From Trichuris trichiura (taxonomy: Eukaryota; Nematoda; Enoplea; Trichinellida; Trichuridae): a stretch of 64,000 bases of DNA. The translations under genes were made by a program, and so were the position numbers. This document shows positions 1 through 11,999 of the stretch, in pieces. Within the stretch, counting starts at the first letter, position 1. Each line of letters begins with the position of its first letter. The stretch is taken from contig JBAJFE010000040.1 in assembly GCA_037903355.1 (NCBI GenBank), positions 1 through 64,000 on the forward strand, read 5' to 3'. The notes below the pieces were generated by a model. The model saw nothing but the letters and a program-made list of their open reading frames with translations, ran no database searches and had not been told where the DNA came from.

Positions 1-1734
1 TCTAGTGAGCTAACTTTGACAGTTCCCCTGCTTATCCACAATTTGTTGTTCCAAGAAAACGACGGATGCAACAATATGCCGCTCTCGTAAGAAGTACTCC
101 GAGAAGGCACAAGTGCTCGACTCACAACCCCGAGCGCTACCAAGATAAACTTCACCAAGAACCATTGAGAGCACGGAATACTTCGACAAAGATTCCACTG
201 CTTACGCAAACTTCACAGTGGCCAATTTCCAGCTTCTCTTGGATCCATTCTCGATACTCATACGCAGAATCTAACATACAACGCTAATTCCTGAATCAGT
301 GCGAATTCCCAGAAAAACATAGCAATGTAACACTACGCTGGACAAGACAAACGATTTCAGAAACCCATTGACACTAATCGTGTGTTCAAACATCGGCCAA
401 GTAGAAATACAAATTTCGGCTGCATACTGCTATTTGCACACTAATAGAAACACCTGATTCTTCGCCGTATGCTCCATAACTGTAGCAAACTAAACAGCAG
501 TTGAGCATTGTCGCAAAAGTGCGTCAGGAAAACTTCCACGATGTTCTACACGGAGCAAAAGCACAAACGACGAACAGACTCCATCAAAACACAACAGGGT
601 CGAGAAGAGCTACTTCCACTTCTGCTATTTAGCTTCTGTTTTAAGCACACAGCATCGTTCCTTCAGCAATATTTTGGCTATTTCGTTTAGTTAACTTTGC
701 GAGAGTTGAGATATAGTAACAAGGAGGATCAATTTCATGCGACGATTCGAAAAGGTCAAATTTCGCAAAATTCCGTTTTTCTTCAACAGCACTAAACGGG
801 TCTACTCTGCACTTCAAGCAACTTTCGCAGTGGAACAGACGGACCTGCTCAAGTCGTGGCGTTTCAAGAAGGGGTGCACTTTCACCTCTGATGGACATTG
901 AAGTAGAGAGTTTGATACACCTGGGAACTTTGCCACTCGCCTCACCATTGCTCCCATGGAGAGTAAAGGAGAACCTTCAATAGTACCGCACATGTTCAAG
1001 AGCACGCAATATACTCGACGATATTGCACAGACAGCACCTACAAGCGATGCTAAGAGGCACTGCGGTCGACAAAACTTCAGAGAACAAAAGTCCATCGGT
1101 GATATAGAGGGGACAAACACAAATACAATTGCGAAAAGCGTACCTCTTGCATAGCCTCGCAAAGCATCGAACATGAATGGCTATTGCACGAAGATATGCC
1201 ACTTCTGGCGGATATAACCAATGCTGGAAACCGTTCATTCTGAGCACTAAAGCTTGCGAATTCACCGTAAGCAGCCTGAACGGTAAATAGTCCTTGTCAT
1301 CACGTTTCCACTGGTACAGATACTTGCTGAAAGCGCCAAATTGGCTTAACATCCATAATGCTTAATTCGATACTTTTGGCAAAATCGCCTGACAAGGGAT
1401 AGAGACAGTGACAAACAGAAGAAAACTCTCTCTACACTTGCTCGAAAAAGACGTTGCAGAAGGAATAATGATTCCTTGAAGAACACTCGATGAGCTTGAA
1501 ACCATAATGGCTCTGCACGTTGAAGACTGAAACAGTTGGACATGTGAAGAAACGGTACTCTCTTGAGTAGCATTGGCAGAAATAAACTACCGGCAACCAA
1601 AACAGGAAAGCTTTTGGAGGTTACGTTAGTATTCAAACGTCTACTTCGTCCTCAAGAGAATTTCAAACACGTATTCGCAGAATCGTACGAAAATTCCATT
1701 CCTTTATCAAATAGACGGTCAACAAAAACCGGTT

Positions 1735-2905
1735 TATATGACTCGACGTTATCAGCAATCCACTGCCTAGAGACATTGGCATAAGCAACACCACTGAATA
1801 GTTAGTCGTTTGACTGGCATAGCTTGCTGGAACGACAGCATACCGTAACAAAATATCATCTCATAGATGTATTGCTTCTGTTTGGAACACTGGTAACCTC
1901 ACAAACCCATCTTTTAACGCATACTGTTAACTTGTCGCAGTTGTCATATCATAAATCAAGGCATCCTGCAACAGTGAAGCTTTCAAAAACTTTATGAGAT
2001 AGCACACACTTTTATATACGTACCTGCAACAAAAACACGCTTTCCAAGGACTTCGAGAAGTTGTAGAAAGCAAAGTCAATGAAATTCATGCATCTGCAAA
2101 ACGCAGCGCTGAATGTCTTCATTCACGAGTCGAAGGAATCATAAAACAAGTGAAAGCTCCCAACGGAGAACTAGAAGTTTGTTTCAGCGACTGGACGCAA
2201 CTAATCATCATAAGAACATCGTTTCTTACGAAAGGTGAAAACTTAGAAAGGTGTTGCTGCTTGTCCGCCATCTGACTTTCGTGAAGGCTCAATATACATT
2301 CAACGAGTTCGGGCACTTGCAGGGAGCAATTAGCTACCGTAATTTAATCGGCGTGACGCGGTAGCCGCCAACATACGAACACTTCTGTGAACGTGTAACC
2401 ACTCATCACGGAGTAGCATACGCTGACAAGATGACCGTATTGTTTTGCTTCTTTGTTAGACGACGGAAGACAGTGAAATGGCTGAAACATGCTGCATGGA
2501 GCTTCTCCTTCAGTGTCACAAGCCAGTGCGTCCGTGTATGTGAACGAGGATTCTTTCGCTGCTCAAGAGAGCCCAGTAGAACAAAAATCGCCATTTCCGT
2601 TTTATCTTTATACGTCCCGCGCGGCTGTTGAAGGATACAACAGAGGCCGCTGAATCGATTACATCTTCGCTCACAACTGCAACCCATAGCGTGATTTTAA
2701 CCTCCTATTCAGTTAGAGAGAAGCGTGCTTATTGGAACAGCGGACGCAAGCAGTAATGAAGCGTTTCAGCTACAATACGCATGATTTTGCTTAGGTGAAC
2801 TCATCCAACACTCAAAGAATCTGCCTTCTCCAATGCGCGGTGATCAACGTGACATGCGTACCTGACCGACCAGCAAAACCATTGGTCAGATAGTTGCATG
2901 ACCTG
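1735..2905. repeat. Diverged direct duplication, copy 1
   Basis: This segment aligns collinearly with about 7795-8935, roughly 6.05 kb downstream. Shared landmarks include CTTATCAGCAAT-like text at the left, a stretch around 1930-2030, a well-conserved block at 2280-2330, and an ATTGGTCAG at the right end. On the minus strand both copies stay open over about 65 codons, but the differences are not concentrated at third codon positions and copy 2 has a one-base indel. I therefore read it as duplicated non-coding or pseudogene DNA. Confidence 0.55.
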
Positions 2906-5900
2906 ATTTAATTAAGTATTGTCCAATCCAGTGCTGGAAGAATGGTCAGCTTGAACCAGCACGTCTACTGCCGCCTTCACCTGCTAGCCTACCAATTTTT
3001 AATCGTTGGCATCCACTGCTCAGAATTTGGCTGTACAAACTGCAGGGCACATATGCCAAGTTGACGTCTAGTAAAAAAACGACATGCCAACTCGCATGCT
3101 TACGGACACCAATTGGACATTGAGCCATCCAAGCAACATCTTTTGGTGCTGTTCAACTTCACCTTCAGTTCTGTACAAAGGGCACTCAAGCCAGATTTAT
3201 CTACGGCAACATGTTCAACGACTTGGCCAACCTTTCAGTTTTCTACACAAAAGCATTCGTTCTGTGAAACAGACGCAAAAACATTCAGTCGTTTCATCAG
3301 TGGGCAGCTAATAAAGCACACGAGTCGATTTCAGCAAAGAGCACCTCCATAATCAGCCAACGGCCTGTATGAGCGATTAACAGGTCACGCCTGGGCGATT
3401 AACAGAAGCAACATTCTTCAAGAAACCATTTCAGCTTTCTTATCTTTTACATAATCCTTTGCGTGATAAGGTTGTCCATGATGAACAGTTTCAGGCATCC
3501 ATTTGCACTAGACCTAATTGCAAACAGCGCACGGAAAAAAGCATCCAATTTCTTTGCAGTTGCGTCATTGCGTTCCGCTATGACATAAATGCACGACGGT
3601 GCCTCGCTTAGTCGTCCGTTGAAGTATATTACCAGCTGAAATCAACAGCGAATGGCAGAGAATTACTTTTGAGTACACAGATCACGCCAATGCACTGATG
3701 CGCAGAAATAGTCAGAAAGTATACGAGACACGAGCCATAAATGTATACTTACCGTAAGGAACATTACTTCCATTCAGGTGTTTGAATAACATAAGAATTC
3801 AACCTCGCGCGATTTGAATCTTCAGCTAATATCGACACTTCGACTCCGTCACAGTGTACACGGGATATCACAAAGCGAATACCAATGTGTCCAACGGCCG
3901 CCATAGCAGCCAATAGTTGCACCATGTCCAGAAAAGCTTCTGAGCTTAAGCATAGACACAAGTCCTTCATCAATCAAAGCTTTCCTGTGATTGTAATGCA
4001 GACTGGCTTTCTTGCTATCAGGCACAGACCAAGTGGAGGCGTGAGTCATTTTGTTTGCGGACGTAAAGTACTATTGCGTTGAAATTCGACTGCGCGACGA
4101 TGTGCTGCGCATCAGCAAAGTGTTTTGATGCTGCAATCACGATAGTGAGAAAGACAGTCGCAGTCGAAAGCCACTGGGTGTCTGTCATGACGTACTACAG
4201 CAGTGCCTAACTGTGCTCAAATGCGTTGAACAATACGTACGCCATGCGCAAGAGCCTATTACCAGCTTTTCTTTTCTCCTACACGCGTTGCTTCACTGCC
4301 AGCCGCCAAAGCTGTCAATTTCTTCGATGAGTCTCCAACAGTCAAATGGCACAGAACACTGGACTTGCTTTAACAAAGACTCCTTGAACGTAGGCAAAGT
4401 CGTCGAAGACAACCGTTTAAGCATAGAGCGCGTTCGTGATGGCGGTGGAGAATATAAATGGAAACAACAGTACGGCTGTTCCAGAGAATGCCTTTGTATC
4501 AGGTCCTCTACTGCGTCGTTTACCAGCGAGGAGTAGTGGGTTTGCCATGGGCGATCAGGTAAAGCCGACAACGTGACCGCCCACTGCCCGCTCTATGTGA
4601 ACCGGGACTTCGGGAGTTCCACATACGGGCGGTATTATAAGTCGACGAAAGCGACGTCTTGATTTTGTTTTACCTACACGCAATAACAGAGATCATCAGG
4701 GATCTACGGTTTTCGCTGTAAAGCGCGCCAATGCATTGGATAGCTTCTCAGGTGGGCGTCGTGCAGAGTATTCCGCCATTAGAAATGATGTAGGACACTG
4801 ATTAAGTTCCATTTTCAGCACTCACATAAAGTGCAAGACGGTCGAATCTTCATGGAAATAAATCAGCACTTCGTTCAGCTTACAAACGTCATCCCACTTG
4901 AAATATATGCTTCAGACGGGCAAGAGTCTTCATTGATCATGCAGAACGTAAACCGACATTGGTCAGAAGAGCACCATTTTCATACGAAACGTATTTCGTA
5001 AACATTTAACATTTAAAATATGCTCGGCGAATATCTGGCATTGCTTGTGTTCACGGAAACCGTGTAATAGGTAAGCAGCTATTCACTTTTTCTTTGTTCT
5101 TATTGAGTCAAAATTGGTCATCGTTCGAAACGACAAGTTCAATGTCGTAACCACAGCATTGTCGAAACTGTTCCACAAAAGCGCAAAGAATTCTCCGTTG
5201 ACTTCATATGCGGTAGAATTGTGTGGGAGGACAACAACATTGGAGGAATATGCTTTCAGAGCACACTTCACTGTTTTCCATGGAAGGATTATTTTAGTTT
5301 GCATCCATTGATACGCAGAATCTGCACTGTAAAAGGGGTGGATGAATCTGATGTGAAGTGAGCAGCCGCCTTCTTTCATTAGTGTTTGGCAGTATTTGGG
5401 ATGCACCATTTATGCAGCAGGAAAACGTATAAATAACAGAGCCCACATTTGTCTCCCACTCGTAACGTCTATGTAAGTTCCAAAGAATTCAGTCTCCACT
5501 GCACATGTTGGCTTCTTCGTAGAAGCCTTAATGTTGTGTTCGGTATTCAACAGTGACGTCCTGAAAGTGCCAGCAGCACTGATGAGTGCGCGGATCAGTA
5601 TTAGTAACCTGCGGGAAAACCTCGATAAGGCACTCAAAAACACACCGATGAACAGTGCACAAGCTTACCAACATGGAAAGAACAAACCTGAATAGAAATT
5701 TTTCACGGACATGAAAGCAACGGAGAAGGAGAGTTGGTCAAGACTGCCCGTAGTTCTCCACAGTTGGGATGCTCAGTCATGTCAATTCACAAACTGGGTG
5801 GTTATTCAAAGCCATTTAGCTGGACGGTCAGCACGCACATCCTTCCAGGAACCAACCAGAATTGCAACTTTTCTTCAGCGCAGATAATGGAGTGAGTTCT

Positions 5901-7794
5901 TTGGACTAGCGGAAATATGCAAGAGCGGCAAGCGCTTCTGTGGTTGCACTGCCAAAATTTCAGTTGCCTGACCTCAGTTCTCTCGTATGGTAGCAGTTAA
6001 CGGAAGGCACAAATCAACTGTAAGTCACACTGTCATAGTTTCACCTCTTGCCAGCCTTTCACAGGTAATGCGACTTTTCGATACCATAATGTATGGCGAA
6101 ATTTCATCTGGTAGCGGAAACGCGTCAGTCGCAGTAGTCGTAGGTATAACAAAAACATCAATGCTGAGTCAGTATCTTTCACCATAGGCACTCTCACTTC
6201 AGTGCAAGCAGCACCTTACATGACTGGGCTGCTGGCAGCATACTGTTACCAGTCCGCTGACGCCCATGTAGGGTAATTGCATTACAGGTTTGTAAAGTGG
6301 GATCGCTGCTTCCGTTCCATAGACACAACTGCTTCGCTTTCATTTGCTGTTCTTCTTTATAGCTGACTTAGTTTATTGCTGTTTTGTGCTTTGTTTGTTC
6401 CATCGCTGAGTTCCATTTTTCACACCTGCTTCTCTCTTCATCAGTTATTCTTTCAGCGCACACATTGGACATAAGCCATTCTGCCAGGCAAAGCTATCAG
6501 TTTTTGCCATTGTAACTTCGAAAGGTTCGATGTGGTTTTCTGAATATCCAAACAGCACCTTGGCTTTCCAGTGCGCTTTGACGTGACGTGTAGAGTAACC
6601 AAGCTACGTGTTCGCTTTTCATGACACAGGAAATGGGAACAAATCAGGATTTGGAAGTCAGCGGGAGAACGGCGTCAATCGAGATCGACGACGAATAGTA
6701 ATAGTAGTATACCACTGAGCACTGTTAGTTCAGATTTCAGCATTATAGTCACCGTTTCAAGAGATGTTCACCGCAACTTCATAGACGGACCTGCGTTGAC
6801 TGCACAGGATTGAAAGACGGCAGCAAACCAGACATGTGCACAGCTCTCTGCTCTGCTCATAATAAGTATGGTTGTTTTGTTCAACAGAATAACATTAACA
6901 CATCCAAATGGGCAACCGCTCACAAATATTCAAATAAGCATCAATGGGAAAAATTACCCTGTGCAGTAGCGCCGGAAGGGACGTTAACCAAACGTTGTTT
7001 ACCACTGCGGACTATCATGTGACCGCCATGAGATGGAACTTCACTATGACGTGTGATAATGAGCCACATGTGACCATAACTGCTCAGTACTCCAACGAGG
7101 TCAAGTGGAGGTCACCAGGAAAGTTCGCCTTTTTCATGTGACGTGGAATGTTGCACGCTGTGGCGCATCAACTTGATCAAACAAAGTAAATAGCTGAGGT
7201 CGCCGTTGAATTGCGTAAATGTTTCCAGGCACAGAGGAGCGCTGAACATTCGCTCACATGAAACATTTGAGCTTTCAGCGTTTCCACAAAACACTCCATA
7301 GCTTCTCCTTCAGATTTTCCGAATAGCAAGTATGCTGGTAGTAACATTTGCAGAAGTTGTTTCTCGGGAAAGGCGAGTTCCGAACACTATGGCGGATTCA
7401 TTTCGCAAAAGAATCGAAGTTATAGCGTCGATTAAAAGCTTCTGCTTCCGAGATTTCAACATTTCAAAACTGCTTCAATGTCTTGTACGTACCGAATGAT
7501 CAATCAACGAGCAAAGCGGCAATTGAAACAACACATGAGTGTTAGTTTCCATTAGTCCATTGAGTCTGCTGTCCGCCTTCAACAGTGCACTGAAATTGAA
7601 AATGACCACAGACAGTATATGCTTTCCTCGCTGCAATTAAATTGAACAGATGTAAAGACAATGCGGTCAGTCGAATAAACGCTTTTTCACGAACCAACAA
7701 TGACGAAACGACTAAAGTAGAAGCCAGCACAGACGCTACCAGAAACACTATTATTCTATTCGTGCAGAAAAGAGGAAATGGTTTGCTCAAAGCG

Positions 7795-8935
7795 TTCATG
7801 ATTAGACGACCTTATCAGCAATCTACTGGCGGCAGACATGTCTGCAAACATCAGCCAGCACCTGCCAGTTAATCGTTGCAGCTGCAGAGCTTGCTGAAAC
7901 GAAGACTTGTTTTAACAAGTGATCATCTCATGTATGCAGTGTTCGCTTTTGAGCAACTGATTACTTCATAAACTGATGTCTTAAAAATTGCTGTTAACTT
8001 GTCACAGTCATCATATCGTAAACGGCGGCATCGTGCAACAGTAAACTATTCAGAAACTGTGTGAAAAAGTGTACTCCTTCATATACGTACGTGCAATGGA
8101 GGCATAGTTTCTAATGACTTCAGAACGTTGCAGAATACACAGCGACGAACATCCAAGCTGCTATGTGACGCTCCGGTGAATATATTCATTTACGACTGCT
8201 AGGAATCGTGAAAACAATGAAAGGTCCCAAAGGAAAATACGACGCGTTTTTCAGCGACCGGACGCCAATGGTCGTCATGAAAACCTCCTCTCTTAGAGGC
8301 AATGAAAACTTGGAATGTTTTGCCATTTGTCCGCCGTCTGACTTTCTTGAAAGCCCAATATACATTCGACAAGTTGAGGCACTTGCAGGGAGCATTTAGC
8401 CACCGTAATTTAACCGCTGTGAGATCCTAATTTCTTGCTTAGGAACGGTTCTGTGAAAGTTTAGCAACTCCTTCGGGAGCACCATACGCCGATAAGATGA
8501 CCACGTTAGTTAACTTCTTTAAGAATGGAAAGTGGTGAGGTGGCCGACACAAGTTGAATGCAAACTCAGGTCGATTCGTTTCTTGAAATGGATCGCAGGT
8601 ATAGCGTCGACTATAGACTTCTTCTTCCAAGGTATGGGCAAGTGAAAAATTGTTCGACGTCACGTACATAGTGTAATTGCTGATCAACCTTCCATGCTTC
8701 ATTAGAAAAGAATGTATTTGATGTCCTGATCAATACACGACAAAGCGAATTGTGAAAGAGAGGGAGAGAGATACGCAACAGGACGACACAAGCGCAGTAT
8801 TCACACTGACCGCCACCGCCAGCAATGACCGCTTTATATACCTTTTCTCTGAGTAAATACCTCGGGTCACTGCATATTTGCGTGTTTGCCACGTGCTTCC
8901 CTGATTGCCGAAGTAAAATGATTGGTCAGTTTGGC
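7795..8935. repeat. Diverged direct duplication, copy 2
   Basis: Partner of 1735-2905. The best conserved part (8320-8395) matches 2260-2325, and the match continues leftward through the region near 8000-8090 to a GTACGT donor-like site. Relative to copy 1 it has a one-base deletion in the only long shared minus-strand frame near 8310, which would break any protein. A further weak similarity (about 7400-7495 against 8600-8665) suggests the repeat family has other internal copies. Confidence 0.5.
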
Positions 8936-9359
8936 CACGGCTAACCTCGGTGACCTTCCTCGTGACCGCCGTGATCACATGAGCACTTGTTTATTACACA
9001 TAGATTATGATTAATCAATCAGCAATGCAGAAATAGAAAAAGCACACGAGTGATATCGTTGCTTAATGAACGCTGTTCTATCGTTGCTCTTTTGATTTCA
9101 GGAATGCTGGTTTGATATTACTAATCAATCACGATCTAAGCTCACCACAACTTTAGGTTACAGTGAACCTACAACACGGAAGAAATGTTTTTAAAGATAT
9201 CCTGCCAAATTATAAAATCAAGGGAACCTACAAAGTGAGTTTAATTAAAAGGAGTGCTTGAAAATGGGGAGAACTGAGCACAAAAAGAAAACACAATTTA
9301 CTGGCAGAACCCAACAACGCGAAAGGCGTTGATGAAGTCCTCAGAGAAAATATATACGA

Positions 9360-10190
9360 AGCAGTACTTAGCAGATTTTTTTGCACGGAACCGGTATTTT
9401 AGACATTCAGTTTGAAAAAGTAGATCAAACAGTTGTTTTATAGAGAATGTTAAAGTTTAACAAAAAGACAGGCTTTCTCACGGTTCACCTTTTTCATTTA
9501 GCATGACTTTACCAGTTTTCACGGCCGGCGGTACGCCCAGGTGGCGCTTGAAAACCGCGGATGGGCTCACACGCAATAGCACTTTTCTTTCACTGAGGAA
9601 CTGTGCACTGGAGCGCTATTATCGGCGCTAATTTTGAAAAAGTAAGTGAAACAATCGTTTTATAGAGCACAGTAAGGTTCAAGAAAAGACAGACCATCAC
9701 CTGGTTCGTTTCGTTCGCTTACCCTGAGTTTACCAATTGTCCAGGAAGGCGCTTCACGGAGGAGGCGTCTGAAAAGCAAGAAATAATCCACAACCTTTAT
9801 GAGCCGCTCCTTCGGCGAGGACCTGTGCATGGGAACACTATTTTTACCGTTACATTTAAAAAAGTAGCTAAAACAGTTGTTTTATACAGAATAAGACGGT
9901 TCAGCAAAAGCTAGATATGCTCCTGGTTTACCTGCTTCGTTCTGCTTGACTTTGCCATTTGGTAGAGTGGGTTCTCCGCGGTGAAGGTGACTGAAGACCG
10001 CGGATGGGTACACAAGTCCCAGCAGCAGCTGCTGCCCTCAGAAACCATCCGCGGGATCGGTATTTTCGGCGTTGGATTAGAGAAAGTAAATAAAACAATT
10101 GTTTTACAGGGAATTTTAAGCTTCAAGAAAAGACAGGCCTGCTCCTAGTTCACCTCTTTCGTTTTCCTTGAATAAGCTTTGTTTCCCAAA
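9360..10190. repeat. Tandem array, 222-bp period, about 3.7 copies
   Basis: The marker AAAAAG followed by an A-rich block and GTTTTATAGAG recurs at 9415, 9637, 9859 and 10081 (the last diverged to AGAAAG), exactly 222 bp apart each time. A second conserved word, AAAAGACAG, and a GCGGATGG block recur in step. Copies are roughly 60-75% similar by eye, so the array is old but has kept its register. No reading frame runs through it. It abuts the Tigger-like transposon relic on its right. Confidence 0.85.
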
Positions 10191-10262
10191 GTCCGGAGCT
10201 AATAAGTTACAGATCAAAAATATGCTACAAAAATATGATAAGGAAAGCGGAGACGAGCGGCG

Positions 10263-10720
10263 AAAAAATGAGGAGAAACTCTTTCGACCAAGTCGATGAA
10301 GCCGTGTTAAGTTGTTTTAACCGAATGAGAGCAGCTAATGCACGGATCTCTGTTCCAATGATTCAGGAAGTTGCTAGAAGATTCGCGTGGAATTCAGGTT
10401 GACAGGTTTCCAAGCATCAAGCGGTTGGATCGAGAAGTCCAAGCTCCGTCATAAAATCGCCCAGAAAATTTTATGCGGCGAATCTAACGAAGTTCCGCCG
10501 AGGTCTTGGAAGACTTCATCGCGAAGGTTCGTCGTTTCGCCAGTGGCTTCAAGGAAGAAGACATTTTCCATGCTGAAAAATGCTCAGAGATACTGAGCGG
10601 CTTAGCTAACGCGGAGACTGCCCTTACCGCTTATGTTTGTAGTAGGAAGAACCACCAGACTAGAATTGACACCTTTTTCAGCAAGCATTGTAGCCCCAAA
10701 AAGCTTATGCATGATTTTAC
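10263..10720 (+). pseudogene. Pogo/Tigger (CENP-B-like) transposase relic, core deleted
   Basis: Across three frames the translation reads as a CENP-B/Tigger N-terminal DNA-binding region. From about 10278 it begins with FDQVDEAVLSCFNRM, then SVPMIQEVARRFA, then after a frameshift near 10400 FQASSGWIEKSKLRHKI and LCGESNEVP, then after another shift near 10500 VLEDFIAKVRRF and EEDIFHAEK. In intact family members an IFNADE-like motif opens the DDE catalytic region. Here the text jumps at once to what looks like the family's C-terminal tail, ending RIDTFFSK near 10683. So this is an internally deleted, frameshifted, inactive copy. Family assignment is from recognised motifs. Terminal inverted repeats were not identified. 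Confidence 0.75.
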
Positions 10721-11084
10721 AATAACGTTATTCTTATGCACCTCACTATTTAAAAGATCTTCAATAGATGCTGTGCAACTGAATAAAACCCATACAGATG
10801 CTAATCTATTCAGCCGAACCGCTTATACCCATAGCCTCCCTATGATGACCACCTCAATTCGCTCGACGGATCGAAGCCACTATATTGAATAAAAAATATG
10901 CCGTGATCGGTTCGGGAAAAGATTACTCGCAACTAATAGCGCCTAACAACTTTACTATTTTATTTAAAGATCGAACGCTTCATAAAGTGTCGCAGTTTTG
11001 CACAACAAAGAAAAGAAACATATCATTCGTCTTGCCAATAAAGATGGAACCAGTGATGATTGGAAAGTTTCGAATAATCTTCTG

Positions 11085-11960
11085 TACATCTTCGTTAGAC
11101 CGATTTTTCCACTATTTTCCATGTACTCGAAATCTTCTTTCCGGTCCACATTTCTTTCAGGAAGGAAGCAAATGCGCAAATGAGCTTCATTTGCGGCCTT
11201 CCCGCACTTTTTGTGTTCATATCTTTAACGTAATAATCTTTTTCAAAACATAATTTCATTTGCCAGGTGTTCGCTAATGCCTGCAGGACTGCATTGGCAA
11301 AGCACATATTGCCCCGGTTTAGAAGCCCTGTATAACCGAGCTAACCGAGGGCTTTTTGTGCTGCCAACGCCTCCATTTCACGAGCAGGAACATATCGTAT
11401 TTTGGACCAAAACAACCGCGCTCTTTTGGTACGGCCCAGGCTGACACTCACCCAGCTTGAATGCACGCCACTGGGCCGAATTCTATATCGTTCTCTTCCA
11501 TATCCAATTTTCCACTATTTCATACGCATCCGCCGTTTTCCTTCCGGCTCACATTTCCTTCACGAAGGAAGAAACTGTGAGTATTAACTTGTCCTGCCGG
11601 CTGTTAACTTCCTTTTTGTTCATATCTTCGGATAATAATCCTTCGCAAAATATAGCTTCATTTGCCAGGTGTTCGCTAATGCCTGTAGGACTGCATTGGC
11701 AAAGCACCTATTGCCCTGGTTTAGGAGCCCTGTATGGCCGGGCTCACCAGGGCTTTTTCACTTGCCAATGAGCCCGTTTTAAGAACAGGCATTAGCGCGA
11801 ATTTGCTCACGACCAAAACCCCGGCGTTTTGGTCGGGCCACGGCTGGCATTCACCCAGCTTGAATACACTCCACCGGGCTCAATTTCATATCGTCTTGTT
11901 CCATATCTTCAACGTTCAAATCAACGACAAATCCCACTATACGGATGCAGACGACGGATC
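11085..11960. repeat. Tandem array, 402-bp period, about 2.1 copies
   Basis: TGCCAGGTGTTCGCTAATGC occurs at 11261 and again at 11663, 402 bp apart. Surrounding blocks repeat in the same order: a TTCCACTATTT start near 11107 and 11510, a GGAAGGAAG/GAAGGAAG block, and a CACCCAGCTTGAAT block near 11448 and 11850. The second copy runs on into a partial third near 11893. Similarity is about 80% by eye. Short open frames inside it are by-products of the repeat. It is unrelated to the 222-bp array on the other side of the Tigger relic. Confidence 0.8.
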
Positions 11961-11999
11961 GGCAATTTCTTTGAATTGATCCGGAGGCCACAGTGCATG

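Larger units (their letters stand above)
1..9356. other. Region without a recognisable gene
   Basis: No exon chain or known domain could be read on either strand. Short open frames are common on both strands, as expected for DNA near 45% GC, and none starts a convincing protein. The stretch contains the two copies of a diverged direct duplication described separately. Minus-strand donor-like signals (GTACGTATA type) sit at the same relative place in both copies, near 2030 and 8090, so an old gene or pseudogene pair on the minus strand is possible. Nothing else in the stretch could be assigned. Confidence 0.5.

Noticed and set aside
9961..10080. Possible hammerhead in the 222-bp satellite (CTGAAGA followed by CAGAAAC)
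   Set aside because: The bases between do not form a stem II next to the core words, and other units of the array do not keep the pattern.
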